Source: Chondrosia reniformis
Taxonomy: Eukaryota > Porifera > Demospongiae > Chondrillida > Chondrillidae
Assembly (NCBI GenBank): GCA_947172415.1
Contig: OX359191.1
Span: 3,968,001 to 4,032,000, forward strand
Length of the DNA: 64,000 nt
Direction: 5' to 3'
The notes below the pieces were generated by a model that made no database searches, had not been told where the DNA came from, and was given only the letters and a program-made list of their open reading frames with translations. A program made the translations under genes and the position numbers. This document shows, one piece after another, positions 23,528-34,920 of the stretch. Positions within the stretch are counted from its first letter, which is position 1. Each line of letters opens with the position of its first letter.

Positions 23528-23725
23528 CAGAGTTCCAAGAGGGTATACCATGACTGCAAATGGGTGGAGGTAGGTGAGTTTCTAGAAATTTGATTTTTCT
23601 GAGAAAATTCATACGAAATTAAACCGTTTCTGGTTTGTCATGCCCATCGCTGTATCCCTGTTTGTATGGCTTTTGAGTAAAGCCTAGTTTCTTTATGTAC
23701 TTATAATTATTTGTTCATTAATAAT

Positions 23726-24176
23726 TAATACATACAACTAGTAAATATAACTTGTACTAGTACATACAACTAATTCATACAACTATTACATTCAACTAGT
23801 ACATACAACTAGAACCTACCTAGTACCTTACATAACTAGCACAAGAATCAACAACTAGTGTATACAACTAGTACATACAACTAGTACATACTACTAGTTC
23901 ATAGAACGAGTACATAATACTAGAACATACAACTTGTATATGCAACTAGTACATAACTAGTACATGCAACTACTACATACAACTTTTACATACAACTAGT
24001 ACCTACAATTAGTAAATATAACTAGAGCTAGTACATATAACTAGTGCATACAACTAGTACAAACAATTAGTACACACAACTAGTACATGCAACTAGTACA
24101 TACGACTAGTACATGACAAGTAGTACACACAACTAGTACATACAATTAGCACATACAACTAGTACATTCAACTAGT
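23726..24176 (-). repeat. 13-bp minisatellite array, reverse orientation
   Basis: An R-oriented block between the DDE remnant and element D, in the same orientation as the block left of the island. The 2-kb island therefore sits inside one R array. Confidence 0.95.
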
Positions 24177-24177
24177 A

Positions 24178-24246
24178 CAGTGAATCCTCGGTTATCCGAA
24201 CCCCATTGGTAAAATGGCCCAAAAATTAAGTGAAAAGTTCGGATAA
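24178..24246 (+). repeat. Terminal repeat of element D
   Basis: CAGTGAATCCTCGG next to TA follows the CAGT(G)-AA-CCTCG pattern of pogo/Tigger ends. The internal GTTATCCGAAC/GTTCGGATAA pair could form a 10-bp stem. Confidence 0.75.
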
Positions 24247-25420
24247 GTGAAATACAATCAAATATGTATAACAGTAGAACAATTTCTTTGGACGATCAGC
24301 AGGCCAACAAAACACGTATAGATCACTTTAATGACTGTATAACATTCTATAACATAGTACAAATACATATGCATGTGCTCATACATACATTTACTTTTGC
24401 AGCATCTCTAGTAAGGTCCTCTGTTTTAGGGACTCTCCTCGTTTACGGACTACGAGGGCATGGAGTTCTCTCAACATGCATGTGTTGTATAGATTTACTT
24501 CAGGCTGGTATTCAAGCCATGTGAGGCACTTCTCAATCATATGAGCTGCCAGTTGGAGACAGGACAGACATTCGATTCTCCTTCCTCTGGTTCAGGCTCA
24601 TCTTCCTGGTCAGGCACTTGCTCTGAAAGAACATGGTCACAGATTTTATCATCTGTCATCAGCTGAAAGCCAGGATCATTGGAATCACTGTTAAGCCAGG
24701 AACTGATCTCATTTTCATCCATACTGTATCCCAACTCCTGAAATTCATGTATAAAATCTTGCACATCTTCCTCTCCTTCAGTCTGATCTTCACTCTCCTT
24801 TGCTTCTTGAATAGGCATGATCTTTCTCCACAACTTGCGTAGTGTGGATTCCTTGATTTCACCCCATGACTCTGCGATTAGCTCTGTGACAATTTTCATA
24901 TTCACTAACTTCAGGAAATCAATGAGAGATACGCCATTCTCATCTTCTATCAATAGCCTTCGTAACAATTTCTTCTTGTAGTGGCGCTTGAGTGCCACAA
25001 GTACCCCTTGATCCATTGGTTGAATCAAGGAAGTGACATTTGGTGGCAAGTAAAAGGCAGTGATCTTTCCATCATCCACTAATGAGGCCTTCTTCACTGA
25101 GGTGGGCAGGGCAATTATCCAGCACCAGAACAGCCTTTGGCTCCAAGCCAAGAGAAGAGAGCTCTTTGCGTACTGTAGGGATCGCATGTGCAACATGTCT
25201 ACGAATTTCCGATTTTTGTAAATCGTCTATTAGCGCATTCAGAGGTGTCACATTCCAGGCGGAGGTGTCTCTAGCATGTGACCTGCGCGTGAAGCAGAGC
25301 ACCAGCCACTGAAACGTCACGAGTCATCACTAGTCGTTATCGATGTTAAATTATCAATTGTGAAAACTTATGAGCAATTGCGGAGGAAGGCCAACGACGG
25401 AGGAAGGCCAATAAAGGCCT

Positions 25421-25640
25421 ACGTGACCGAAACGTTCTATTTTTCTTTTGATTATACTACGTTAATAATCAAAAGAAGAATAGAACGCTTTTCTTTTGAT
25501 TATACTACGTTATTAATCAAAAAAAGAATAGAACGTTTCGGTCACGTAAGCATTAATTCCTCAGCTATTATTAACGTATTATAATAGCTAAGGAATTAAG
25601 GCTTACATGACCGAAACGTTCTATTTTCTTTTGATTATAT
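25421..25640. repeat. Alternating inverted-repeat cluster
   Basis: A 34-bp arm starting ACGTGACCGAAACGTTCTAT occurs three times in alternating orientation: plus at 25421, minus ending at 25546, and plus at about 25606 (starting CATGACCGAAACG). Between them sit smaller hairpins: TTCTTTTGATTAT against AATCAAAAGAA, and TAAGCATTAATTCCT with its inverse at 25548-25603. It can form several exclusive stem-loops. It may be a MITE or the edges of nested MITEs. Confidence 0.7.
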
Positions 25641-25972
25641 TTCGTTACTTGCTCATACATTTTCGCCATTGATATTTACATAGATATTGGTAGACATGCA
25701 ATATGCTTACTGTTTCCACTTACCTCTTACAATAACAATAAACTTCGATCAAGGAAACTGTATATGCATCGCTACCGAGAAGCCTTACTTGACATATACA
25801 CTTCGGAAGTCTAATGTTTGTATAACGTGTTACCAAATATTTGGGTGCATATGCAACGTCATAAAACGTCATTGTATGACGGCTAAGCTATACCATTAAT
25901 TTCGGCTGATAATCACGTGACAATACCATTACTCGAAGGAGAAGAGACAAATGGAAAACGAAGCGATTATTA

Positions 25973-26243
25973 GACAGTGGAGAATTGTATATCTAACCAT
26001 TTTTTGACATCAATCTCTTCAGTAAGTAACAGCCTAAAAGTTGTATGTATACTCCTGGAATATTCCCTTGTTTAACTGAGATATGAAGTACTAGAGGCGC
26101 CCGATAAAGGTACGAAAATACGTTTTCGATTATAATTCAAAAAGTAAAGGGAATTTAAAAGGAGTATACATACCATCGTTAGATATCATTATCCTTCATA
26201 GATTGGTGTCACCATTTATTCTATATTCGTATTTTCCACTGTC
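25973..26243. mobile_element. Mariner-type MITE (E)
   Basis: Terminal repeats are GACAGTGGA on the left and TCCACTGTC on the right, each flanked by TA. The symmetry extends to TTATTAGACAGTGG (25967-25980) and CCACTGTCTAATAA (26236-26249). Inner inverted segments are TGTATGTATACTCCT (about 26042) and AGGAGTATACATAC (about 26160). The length is about 271 bp with no ORF. The TA duplication and CAGTGG end fit the Tc1/mariner-pogo superfamily. Confidence 0.7.
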
Positions 26244-27290
26244 TAATAAAACATTTTTGGCGATTTCACTGACGGCCGCTTACCTTCTCCTTTAAGCCTG
26301 CAATCGTGACGCCCTTGTAGCCAAATTATTAAGAAAGAATAGCGCTTCAAATCTATATAATTTGTTTAGTGATACGATGTTTCTAAAGTAAAATAGAGTA
26401 GATTAAAAAAGAGTGTTAGTTAACGACTTTTTTTGAAAATTTCCGGAAGTATGGACATGTTCCACTAGCGATGAATGAGTTGTGAAACCAGGCATGAAAA
26501 ATCTCGGGCTCATCCATGCACTTTTCTGGCCACAGTTCTCCACAGGTAGGAGGTCCATCCTCAAACCCCTAAAACACCTTGGGTGTTTTGCTTTTCCGAT
26601 AACCTGGAGAGGTAACTTGATGGTGCCTGTAGCATTTGCACAGGCATTGATTGTGACTCTCTCTTTGCTCAGCTTTCTTCCATCAGCAGAGTGCTCAAAG
26701 GAAGCAGCTAGTGTCTTGTCTGACAACAAGCGAAAGTTAAGTCCAGTCTAATCACAATTGAAAATTTGATTGAGAGTAAGCTGGTGCTCTTCAACGAATT
26801 CCCTGAAAGATGTGACGAAAGCTGCACTTGCTTCTGTATCAGCAGATAATTTCTCACCTTCAAGGGACAAGTTGCGTATTCCGTGCCTCTTGCAGAACCT
26901 CCATTGCCATCCTGTACTTCCAGAGAAACTTGACTCTTCACCATACATCTTCTTGTGCAGCTGGACAGCTTTTTCACACAATATCGGGCCTGAGATAGGT
27001 ACGCCCTCCATCCACTTTTGTTTGAACCATAAGTGGATGGACTTATCATGCTGTTCGTCATCTCCGACCTTCATTACTTTCACCTTCTTACTAATACCCA
27101 TGTTGCGCATCTCCTGGTTGAAGCGAAGGATCTTATCGCACTTCTTCTTGATATCCGAGACTGTGTCCTTTCCAATGTCATAGCGTTCGGCAATAACATT
27201 AGCAGAGCTGCTCTCTAGCTGCTTTATGATGGCCACTTTGTCTTCAATACTTAAAACTGTTCTTTTTCGCTCAGGCTTCGCAGCGCTAGT

Positions 27291-27411
27291 AAACTATAAC
27301 ATATAACTAGTACATAAATATAGTACATACAACTAGTACAAATAACTAGTACATACCACAATAACCCACTACTTATACATTCAACTAGTGCAAATAACCA
27401 CTACATTCGAC
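27291..27411 (-). repeat. 13-bp minisatellite, short reverse block
   Basis: About 120 bp of R satellite lies between the truncated end of element D and junction J3, where orientation flips to F at CATTCGACTAGTTCTATG. Confidence 0.9.
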
Positions 27412-27839
27412 TAGTTCTATGAACTTCTTGTTTGTTTGTGTGAACTAGTGTTCTGTACTAGTTGTATGTACTATATTTACGTACTAGTTATACGTACTAG
27501 TTGTATGTACTATTTGTATGTACTACTTATATGTACTCGTTACATTTGTATGTACAGGGTGTATGTACTAGTTGTACGTACTATTTACATTTACTAGGTA
27601 TACGTGTATTGTACTAGTTATATGTAGTAGGTGTCTGTACTATTTATATGGCCTAGCTGTATGTACTAGTTGCATGCACTAGTTGTATGGACTAGTTGTA
27701 TGTACTAGTCGCATGTACTAATTATATTTACTAGTTACTAATTTTATGAACTGCTTGTAACTACTAATTTTATGAACTACTTGTAACTACTAATTTTATG
27801 AACTACTTGTAACTAAGAATTTTATGTACTACTTGTATA

Positions 27840-27892
27840 CCTTATATTGTTTTCTTTTGCCGATTACCTTGTACGGCTTCATGTTACGGAAA

Positions 27893-27926
<34 letters not shown>

Positions 27927-28228
27927 GGGGTTAATACGCAACTATTATAACACTTATTTTATACGTCGATATTTGTATAATACTAGATCATATGCAACTA
28001 TTGTAACACTTAATTTATAAGTCAATACATGGTTTTTGCAAATGGCGGCGTTCAGGAAGCTTTAGTTTACGAAGCTTTTCCATCGTTATTTATAAAGTTC
28101 AGGACACTAAATCGTCCTCAATTGTTAGTATTACGAATATATATATTAAATCCCAATGATGTGGCCAAGTAGTTCGAGTTATTGCGGGGGCGGTAGCCCC
28201 ACGACTTTTTAAACTCGAAATACTTGTT
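27840..28228 (+). mobile_element. Family A element, long form (A3)
   Basis: It has the same layout as A2: AT tract, doubled GCAACTATT segment, AAATGGCGGCG, TTATAAAG, GGGGCGGTAGCCCC hairpin. The AT microsatellite is expanded at 27895-27923. Flanks are identical in type to A2. Confidence 0.7.
27895..27923. repeat. (AT)n microsatellite in A3
   Basis: About 14 AT units run without interruption. The corresponding tracts of A2 (near 5500) and A4 (near 40760) are interrupted by ATC or GAT, so this copy has expanded or been purified. Confidence 0.85.
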
Positions 28229-28314
28229 TGTACTAGTTGTATGTATATACCAGTTGTAGACTAGTTAAATGTACTAGTTTTATATATATACTAGATGTAT
28301 ATTCTAGTTTCTAG

Positions 28315-28330
28315 TTGTAGTATCTAGTAC
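28315..28330. other. Satellite inversion junction J4 (F to R)
   Basis: It has the same GTTGTAGTATCTAGTAC junction sequence as J1 and, inverted, J5. Confidence 0.85.
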
Positions 28331-31300
28331 ATACAACTAGAACCTCCCTAGTACATAGTATAAGTAGTACAAGAATCAACAACTGGTACATACACATAGT
28401 ACAAACAACTAGTACTTACAACTATTACATACAACTAGAAACTAGTAACTAGTACATACCTAGTACATACAATTAGTACATAGAACTAGTTCAAACAATT
28501 AGAACATAGAACTAGTTCAAACAATTAGAACATAAAACTAGTACAAAGCTAGTACATACAACTAGTTTAAACATACAACTAGTACACCGAAAGTATACAA
28601 ACAATTAGCACATACAACTAATACTTTAAACTAGTACTTATACCAAGTTCAAACACCTACTACATATAACTAATACATAAACATATAACTAGTATATATG
28701 AATAGTACAAACACATAGTACATACAACAAAAACTAGTACATACAACTAGTATATATATAAAACTAGTACCTTTAGCTAGTACATACAAGTATTACATAA
28801 ATTTCGTAGGTACAACTAGTTCATAAAATTAGTAACTAGTAAATATAATTAGTACATGCGACTAGTATATACAACTAGTCCATACAACTAGTACATGGAA
28901 CTAGTACATACAATTAGGCCATATAACAAGTACATACACCTACTACATATAACTAGTACAATACACGTATACCTAGTAAATGTAAATAGTATCTACAACT
29001 AGTACATACAGCTAGCGCATACAACTAGTACATATAACTAGTACCCACACATATAAATAGTACATACAAATAGTAAATACAACTAGTAGATACAACTAGT
29101 ACATAGACTTAGTACATACAACCAGCTAATACAGCTAGTACCCACAAGTAGTACATATACCTAGTACATAAACCTATCAGGGAGTACAGTAGTACTCCCT
29201 ATGTAGGGATGACACGTTTTTTTGCATTCCCCATACATCGGTATAGGAGCAAAATCCCGAAATAAGCCGAAAATCGACAAAATAAGGCTACGTATAGCTA
29301 AATATACAATATACATACTCTAAATAGACCTTAAAGGCAAGTGAATATGTCCCGCTGGCAAAATAATAAACTTTAAAAATTCCCATTTTCGTCTTCTTCA
29401 TATTCTTCTTATTATTATTCTTCTTCTTCGTCAGCCATAACTAAAAAACTAAATAAGCTTTTGGACTAATTGTTAAACAAAACTATTGCAAATTTTCCGA
29501 ACTGTATTCTTTTGTAGAAGCGAGAGCGATAACGCTATTATTGAGTATGACGGTTTTCATGGCCCCAGAGGCAAGACCTCAATGAATTCGCCATTTTAAT
29601 GACGTCATAATCAGTCGAAGATTGCAAAACCAAAATGGGTTTTAATACAATCGAATTCCTAGCTTAGGCTCCATAAAAAGTACAGAAACTAGAGAAAAAT
29701 AAAAATTTTCTACAAAAATAGTGAAGATGCAGGGATGGCACAAAAAGCCCTTAAACAAGAAAGGGATGTTACACCGTCAAGTATTAGCTATGCATGAATC
29801 CTACAAGCAAGGGTGTTGTATGATTCATGCATATATAGCTAATGCTTCACTGTGAAACATCCCTTTCTTGTTTATGTGCTTTTTGTGCCATCCCTACATC
29901 TTTACTATTTTTGTAGAAAATTTTTATTTTTCTCTAGTATATAATACATATAAATAGTACGTACAACTAGTATATATAACTAGTACAAACAACTGGTACA
30001 TACACCCAGTACATACAAATGTAACAAGTACATATAAGTAGTACATACAACTAGTACATACAACTAGTACTTATAAATAGTACATATAACTAATACACAT
30101 AACTAGTACATATAACTAATACATACATCTAGTCTAGTATATACAACTGGTACCTCCCTAGTACGTAGTACAATTAGGACTAGAACCTACAACTAGTATA
30201 TACTACTAGTACATACAACTAGTACATGCAACTAGTACATATAACTAGTACATATAACTAGTACATATGACTAGTACATACACATATAACTAGTGCATAA
30301 ATATTATACATACAACTAGTACAAAAAATAGTTCACGCAAACAAACAAGTAGTTCATAGAACTAGTTCATTCCTAGTACCTAGTATAACTTGTACTAGAA
30401 CCTAAAACTAGTTCAAACATCTCGTACATACAACTAGTAAATACAATTAGGCAATAGTACATACAACTAGTACATTCAACTAGTACATACAAATAGTACA
30501 TACAAAGAGTACATACAACTAGTACGTATAAGTAGTACATTCAACAATTACCCACTACTTATACATTCAACTAGTACAAATAACTCCAACATTCGGCTAG
30601 TACATACAAATAGTTTTGAGTACATACAAACAGTACATACAACTAGAACTTACAACTAGTACATACAACTAGAAACTAGTAATTAGTACATACTTAGTAC
30701 ATACAATTAGTACATAAAACTAGTTTAAACAATCAGAACATACAACTACCACATACACCTAGTACGTACAAATAGTATTTAAAACTAGTTCATATAACTA
30801 GTACATAACTAGTACATTTCTAGTATATACAATTAGTACATAGAACTAGTTCAAACAATTAGAACATACAACTACTACATTACCCTAGTATATACTATTT
30901 GTACATACAATTAGTACATACAAATAGTACATGCAACTAGTACATAAAGCTAGACTATACAACTAATAACTAGTACATATAACTTGTACATAGCTACTAC
31001 TTACAACTAGTATATACATACAACTAGTGCATACAACTAATACAGACAATTAGTACATACAACTACTACATTCAACTACTACATACAACCAGAACCTACA
31101 ACTAGTAAATATAACTAGTACTAGTACATAGAACTAGTACATACAACTAATTCGTTATAGTAGTACTTACAACTAGTGCGTACAACTAATGCCTACTTAG
31201 TACCTACTATAACTAGTACTAGAACCTACAACTAGTACATACAGCTGGCGCATACACGTAGTATAGGAAACTTGTACATACAACTGTTACATACAACTAC

Positions 31301-32154
31301 TACATATAACCCGTACATACACATAAAACTAGTATATAAAAATAGTACATACACTTAGTACATGAAACAAGTACATACAAAACGTACATACAACTAGTAC
31401 ATGCAACTAGTACATACAACTAGTACACACAACTAGAAACTAGTACATACACCTAGTTCAAAGAACGAGTGCATAATACTAGAACATACAACTTGTATAT
31501 ACAACAAGTACATACAAAATGTACATACAACTAATACATACAATTAGGCAATAGAATATACAACTAGTACAAACAACTAGTACATACAAATAGTACATGC
31601 AACAAGTACATGTAACTAGTACATACAACAATTACACACTACTTATACATTCAACTAGTACAAATAATTACTACATTCGACAATTACATACAAATAGTAT
31701 TGAGTACATACAACTAGTTCATACAACTAGTGCATACAATTAGTACACACGGATAGTACATACAGCTAGTAAATATAACTAGTACATACTACTAGTACAT
31801 AAAACTATAGAGGACATATAACTGGTACATATAACTAGTAGAAATAAACAGTACACGCAACTAGTTCATAAAACTAGTTCATACAACTAGTACATGTAAC
31901 AAGTATCTAATATATACAACTAGAATCTACCTAGTACATTGTATAAATAGTACAAGAATCAACAACTGGTACATACACATAGTACATACAACTAGTACTT
32001 ACAACTAGTACATACAACTAGAAACTAGTAACTAGTACATACCTAGTAACAACAATTAGAACATAGAACTAGTTGAAACAAATAGAACATACAACTACTA
32101 CATACACCTAGTACATACAACTAGTACTTAGAACTAGTTCATATCACTAGTACA
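28321..32154 (-). repeat. 13-bp minisatellite array, reverse orientation
   Basis: This is the left arm of P2, interrupted by B3 (29177-29938). It has the same landmark phrases as 5925-11226 but is shorter between B and C' (about 2.2 kb). No genes are seen. Confidence 0.95.
29177..29938 (-). mobile_element. Family B element, copy B3
   Basis: The end hairpin is at 29179-29200 (loop AGTA), the CRE at 29599-29608 and the foldback at 29688-29938. It is close in sequence to B2, its partner in the inverted duplication (for example GATTGCAAAACC and CAGTCGAAG are shared). Confidence 0.75.
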
Positions 32155-32440
32155 TACAGTGGAAGCTGAGTAAGCGGTCACCTTATTAAAGCGGTCACCT
32201 CCCTTTTCTGGTCGCCAACGTATACTCCCGAACAATCCGCTATATTGAAGTATACATCAAGACCTTGTTAATGTGGTCACCTGCGTAATGCGTTTAGCGG
32301 TCGCCCTTCCGTGGCCCCGAAGGGATTTCTCTACTCTGTGATGCGGCCATACAGATTTGAAAGTACGTAAATGACAACAATTTATCAATAAAATGTTCTA
32401 AAGAGTCTCCTTTACTCCTTCAGTGACTCTTGCAGCTTTC

Positions 32441-32785
32441 TTATAAAGTTCTGGTGTCCATCGAAATGATAAAACATGGAACTTCCAGCCCGAGACCAAC
32501 ACCACGATTCACAGGGCTGCCAGTGACCTCACACACAATCTGGTTCCCTTGTCTGAGGAGGAAAAAGTGAGTATATCGAGCGAATGACCTTGGAACGTGA
32601 CCTACAACCTGTCCGTTCTTCTTTACCGCCGTTGCCATTGGGTCATATGGGTTGGACGGCTCTGCTTCCACCTCTAAAACTTTTCCTGGCTCTGGTGTCC
32701 ACAAGTCTTTATAATCATGGAACCCACGAATAAACGATGCGTAGCTAAAGTGAGAAACAGATACAGAAGTGGCGTTCGCAGCCAT
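32441..32785 (-). CDS. HIRAN-domain protein, copy 3 (C' left arm)
   Basis: 114 codons, the same as copies 1 and 2 except Glu to Lys at about residue 35 (PGKVLEVE). NPYD (45-48), VGH (61-63) and GLEVPC (99-104) are intact, with the same one-T slip after the PCF codons ending the frame at MDTRTL. It is divergent from the plus-strand transposase that starts at 32866, 80 bp away. Retention of the domain in all four copies while the neighbouring transposase decays could reflect recent conversion rather than selection. Confidence 0.75.
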   Translation of the reverse strand: MAANATSVSVSHFSYASFIRGFHDYKDLWTPEPGKVLEVEAEPSNPYDPMATAVKKNGQVVGHVPRSFARYTHFFLLRQGNQIVCEVTGSPVNRGVGLGLEVPCFIISMDTRTL

Positions 32786-32865
32786 TCGACCGAAGCCTGA
32801 TTAGGTAGCAGCTGCTATACACCCACGCTAACACGTTTCGTTATAGCTATGCTCGCGCCTCTAAC
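32786..32865. promoter_or_regulatory. 80-bp divergent intergenic region (C' left arm)
   Basis: It separates HIRAN copy 3 from the plus-strand transposase. It carries the GCTGCTATACACCC variant that is shared with the C' right arm but not with C. The fourth version is at 34841-34920. Confidence 0.45.
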
Positions 32866-34418
32866 ATGTCTCGAAAAGAATTGACATTGAAACAACGTGT
32901 GGAGGTGATTAGGTACCAAAAGAGCCACCCAAAAGAAGGAACTCAAATTTTGGCAGAACATTTTGGCTGTGGCAGAACACAGATTCAGTCAATTTTGAAA
33001 GCCAAGGAGGAGATTCTTTAAGATTTTGAAAAGAATGGAAGTGAAGACAAGAAGAGAAACAGTAAAGCTGAATTTCCGGACATTGATGATGCTGTTTACA
33101 AATGGTACTGTCTTGGTCGGGAAAGGAACATTCCCATATCAGGACCAATGCTCCAGGAGGAGGCCCGTTTGATTGCTGAACGACTCGAGAATTCCCGGTT
33201 CAAGCCATCCAATGGTTGGCTTCAGTCATTCAAAGCTCGCCACAATTTAAAAATGCTCACAGTTTGTGTAGAGTCAGCTAGTGTTCCCCAAGGAACGGTG
33301 GAGGCATGGCATAGCAGAGTGAAGGATTTGGTGATAGGGTATGTACCAAAGAACATTTGGAACACTGATGAGACCGGCTGCTTTTCCGAGCCCTACCTGA
33401 TAGAACCCTTGCTCAATCTGCTTCACAGTGTAAGGGTGGCAAAAAATCAAAAGACAGGGTGACTGTTGTCTTTTTCATCAATGCGGCTGGTGAGAAAGAA
33501 CCACCAATTGTAAAAGGCAAGTCAAAATCTCCTCATTGCTTTGGCGGCCTCAAAGATAAACAAAAACCACATGGAGTGCCATACTATGCAAATAAGAAAG
33601 CATGGATGACTTCAGAGATTATGGATGATATCCTAGCATCACTTAACCAAAGACTGAAAAGGGAGGACCGCCACATTCTTCTTCTGCTTGATAATGCTCC
33701 TTGCCATCCTCGGGATTATCAAGACAGCTCCACATTTTCCAACATCAAAGTGGTATTCTTTCCATTGAATACCACATCTCGTCTGCAACCACTCGATGCG
33801 GGAGTAATTCAAAGCTTCAAGTGCCAGTACAGGGCACTTTTGATCAAACATACATTAGCAGCAATTGATTCGTCAGCCAGCTTGTCCGCATTTGACATAG
33901 CCAAATCAGTGGATATCCTGACTGCCATTCGAATGATTAAACTTGCATGGCACAAAGTCTAAGAAGACACAATCATTAAGTGCTTCAAGAACTGTGGCGT
34001 GGTTGTGGGCAAAATAGACCACCTTTCAGATCCCTTCGCTGAAGTTGACGAATTGGAGGAGCTTGTCCACCACATTAACCCAACGATTTCTGCCCAGGAA
34101 TGCATTCAGGCTGAGGAAGACATGCCAGCTTATGCCACTGTGCCAGAAGGAACAACATTGGAAGATCTACGTACAAAGTTGCGTGAAAAAGCCATCAGTG
34201 GAGAACTGCCATCCAATAGCCAAATCGAACTCGAGGACAACAGTGACGATGATGATGATGATGATGATGTAGGTAGTGAAAATGATACCCCAAGTTCAGA
34301 AGTGAACAATTACACCATCCACACGTTTGATGAAGCCATTAGAGTCTCACATGACTTGCTCCATTTTTTGACCACTACTGCACTTTATACATGTTCTACC
34401 TTGTCCACAGTTCCTTGA
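32866..34418 (+). pseudogene. Pogo/Tigger-like DDD transposase, near full length, broken
   Basis: It starts ATG TCT CGA AAA GAA. It has the psq helix-turn-helix, stop at codon 52 after EEIL, AVYKWYCLGRERNIPISGP (no 4-bp deletion here), IWNTDETGCF, then a one-T deletion in a T run (near 33383) that shifts frame to SEPYLIEPLL. The frame is regained at VTVVFFINAAGEKEP. LLLLDNAPCH and LNTTSRLQPLDAGVIQSFK are intact, so all three catalytic Asp codons survive. A shared TAA follows LAWHKV. The acidic tail has a (GAT)n run (34246-34269) coding poly-Asp. The C-terminus ends at the palindrome breakpoint. Confidence 0.85.
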
Positions 34419-34840
34419 GGAACACTAGCTGACTCTCCACAAACTGTGAGCATTTTTAAATGGTGGCGAGCTTTGAATGACTGGAGCCAACCATTGGATG
34501 CCTTGAACCGGGAATTCTCGAGTCGTTCAGCAATCAAACGGGCCTCCTCCTGGAGCATTGGTCCTGATATGGGAATGTTCCTTTCCCGACCAAGACAGTA
34601 CCATTTGTAAACAGCATCATCAATGTCCGGAAATTCAGCTCTTCTGTTCCTATTCTTGTCTTCACTTCCATTCTTTTCAAAATCTTAAAGAATCTCCTCC
34701 TTGGCTTTCAAAATTGACTGAATCTGTGTTCTGCCACAGCCAAAATGTTCTGCCAAAATTTGAGTTCCTTCTTTTGGGTGGCTCTTTTGGTACCTAATCA
34801 CCTCCACACGTTGTTTCAATGTCAATTCTTTTCGAAGCAT
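34404..34840 (-). pseudogene. N-terminal fragment of the transposase (C' right arm)
   Basis: It is the mirror of 32866-33302. It starts at ATG 34840 and reads the psq region with the same TAA after EEIL, then the CENPB-type region. It ends at the bases coding VPQGTV, where it meets the reverse of the C-terminus. A GTTCC-TTGA-GGAAC mini-hairpin lies right at the breakpoint. Confidence 0.8.
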
Positions 34841-34920
34841 GTTAGAGGCGCGAGCATAGCTATAACGAAACGTGTTAGTGTGGGTGTATAGCAGCTGCTA
34901 CCCAATCAAGCTTCGGTCGT

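Larger units (their letters stand above)
22571..23705 (-). pseudogene. Three-exon DDE-transposase remnant
   Basis: Exon 1 (about 23705-23528) reads KKLGFTQKPYKQGYSDGHDK, PETV, stop, FR, MNFLRKIKFLE. Exon 2 (23469-23156) has LIYHHETLFNAND (first Asp/His-rich motif), KPGGGEP, FCDGTPKGLEVVLQERG and FPDFKYEKP. Exon 3 (22846-22571) has FHPDLNPIERCWAKAK, which carries the likely catalytic Glu, then RKFFRKCRDYNHAY and a KSHRRV ending. These are the landmarks, as I remember them, of a DDE family widespread in invertebrates and fungi (DGHE, HDESTF-AND, KPGG, KFHCELN-IE, SHRR). A 5' truncation at the satellite, one stop in exon 1 and an apparent deletion between AND and KPGG mark it as dead. Confidence 0.7.
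25330..26400. other. About 1.1 kb inserted inside element D
   Basis: Transposase homology stops near 26410 and resumes near 25190, well before LDNCPAH. The inserted DNA has no recognisable protein. It contains a nested hairpin array (25421-25640) and a mariner-type MITE (25973-26243). At 25640-25966 I see nothing beyond a small TGACG/CGTCA-rich stretch near 25860. The stretch 25190-25330 is neither clearly transposase nor clearly element. Confidence 0.6.
24178..27290 (-). mobile_element. Element D: 5'-truncated Tigger/jerky-like transposon
   Basis: The left end is a typical Tigger terminus, CAGTGAATCCTCGGTTATCC, preceded by TA (24176-24177). A subterminal inverted motif is present (GTTATCCGAAC at 24191, GTTCGGATAA at 24237). 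The transposase runs toward the left on the minus strand. At 27290 the element stops abruptly in satellite within the transposase N-terminus, with no matching terminal repeat, so its other end is missing. About 1.1 kb of foreign DNA splits it at roughly 25330-26400. Confidence 0.8.
24391..27290 (-). pseudogene. Tigger/jerky-like DDD transposase, broken
   Basis: N-terminal part: KRTVLSIEDKVAIIKQ helix-turn-helix (27270-27200), a CENPB-type region (WFKQKWMEGVPISGPILCEK, then FSGSTGWQWRFCKRHGIR), and FNCD-stop-TGLNF, where the DETG glutamate codon is TAG (26747). Then come GKAKHPRCFRG and a frameshift at AWMSP/IFHAWFHNSF. Across the insertion it resumes as VLVLDNCPAH (second D), a one-base frameshift near 25090, FYLPPNVTSLIQPMDQGVL (third D), an acidic segment, another frameshift near 24552, and a Tigger-like C-terminus (IEKCLTWLEYQPEVN) ending at TAA 24391. 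At least four lesions plus the insertion make it non-functional. It is a different subfamily from composite C. Confidence 0.8.
27412..28320 (+). repeat. 13-bp minisatellite, forward block (outer left end of P2)
   Basis: It begins with CTTGTTTGTTTGTGTGAAC, the phrase also found near 5180 and inverted near 41220. It contains family A copy A3 and ends at junction J4. Confidence 0.95.

Noticed and set aside
25200..25320. tRNA-derived SINE on the minus strand
   Set aside because: GTGGCTGGTGCTCTGC and a later GGTCAC resemble degenerate A and B boxes, but spacing and B-box match are poor and no second copy is in the window.
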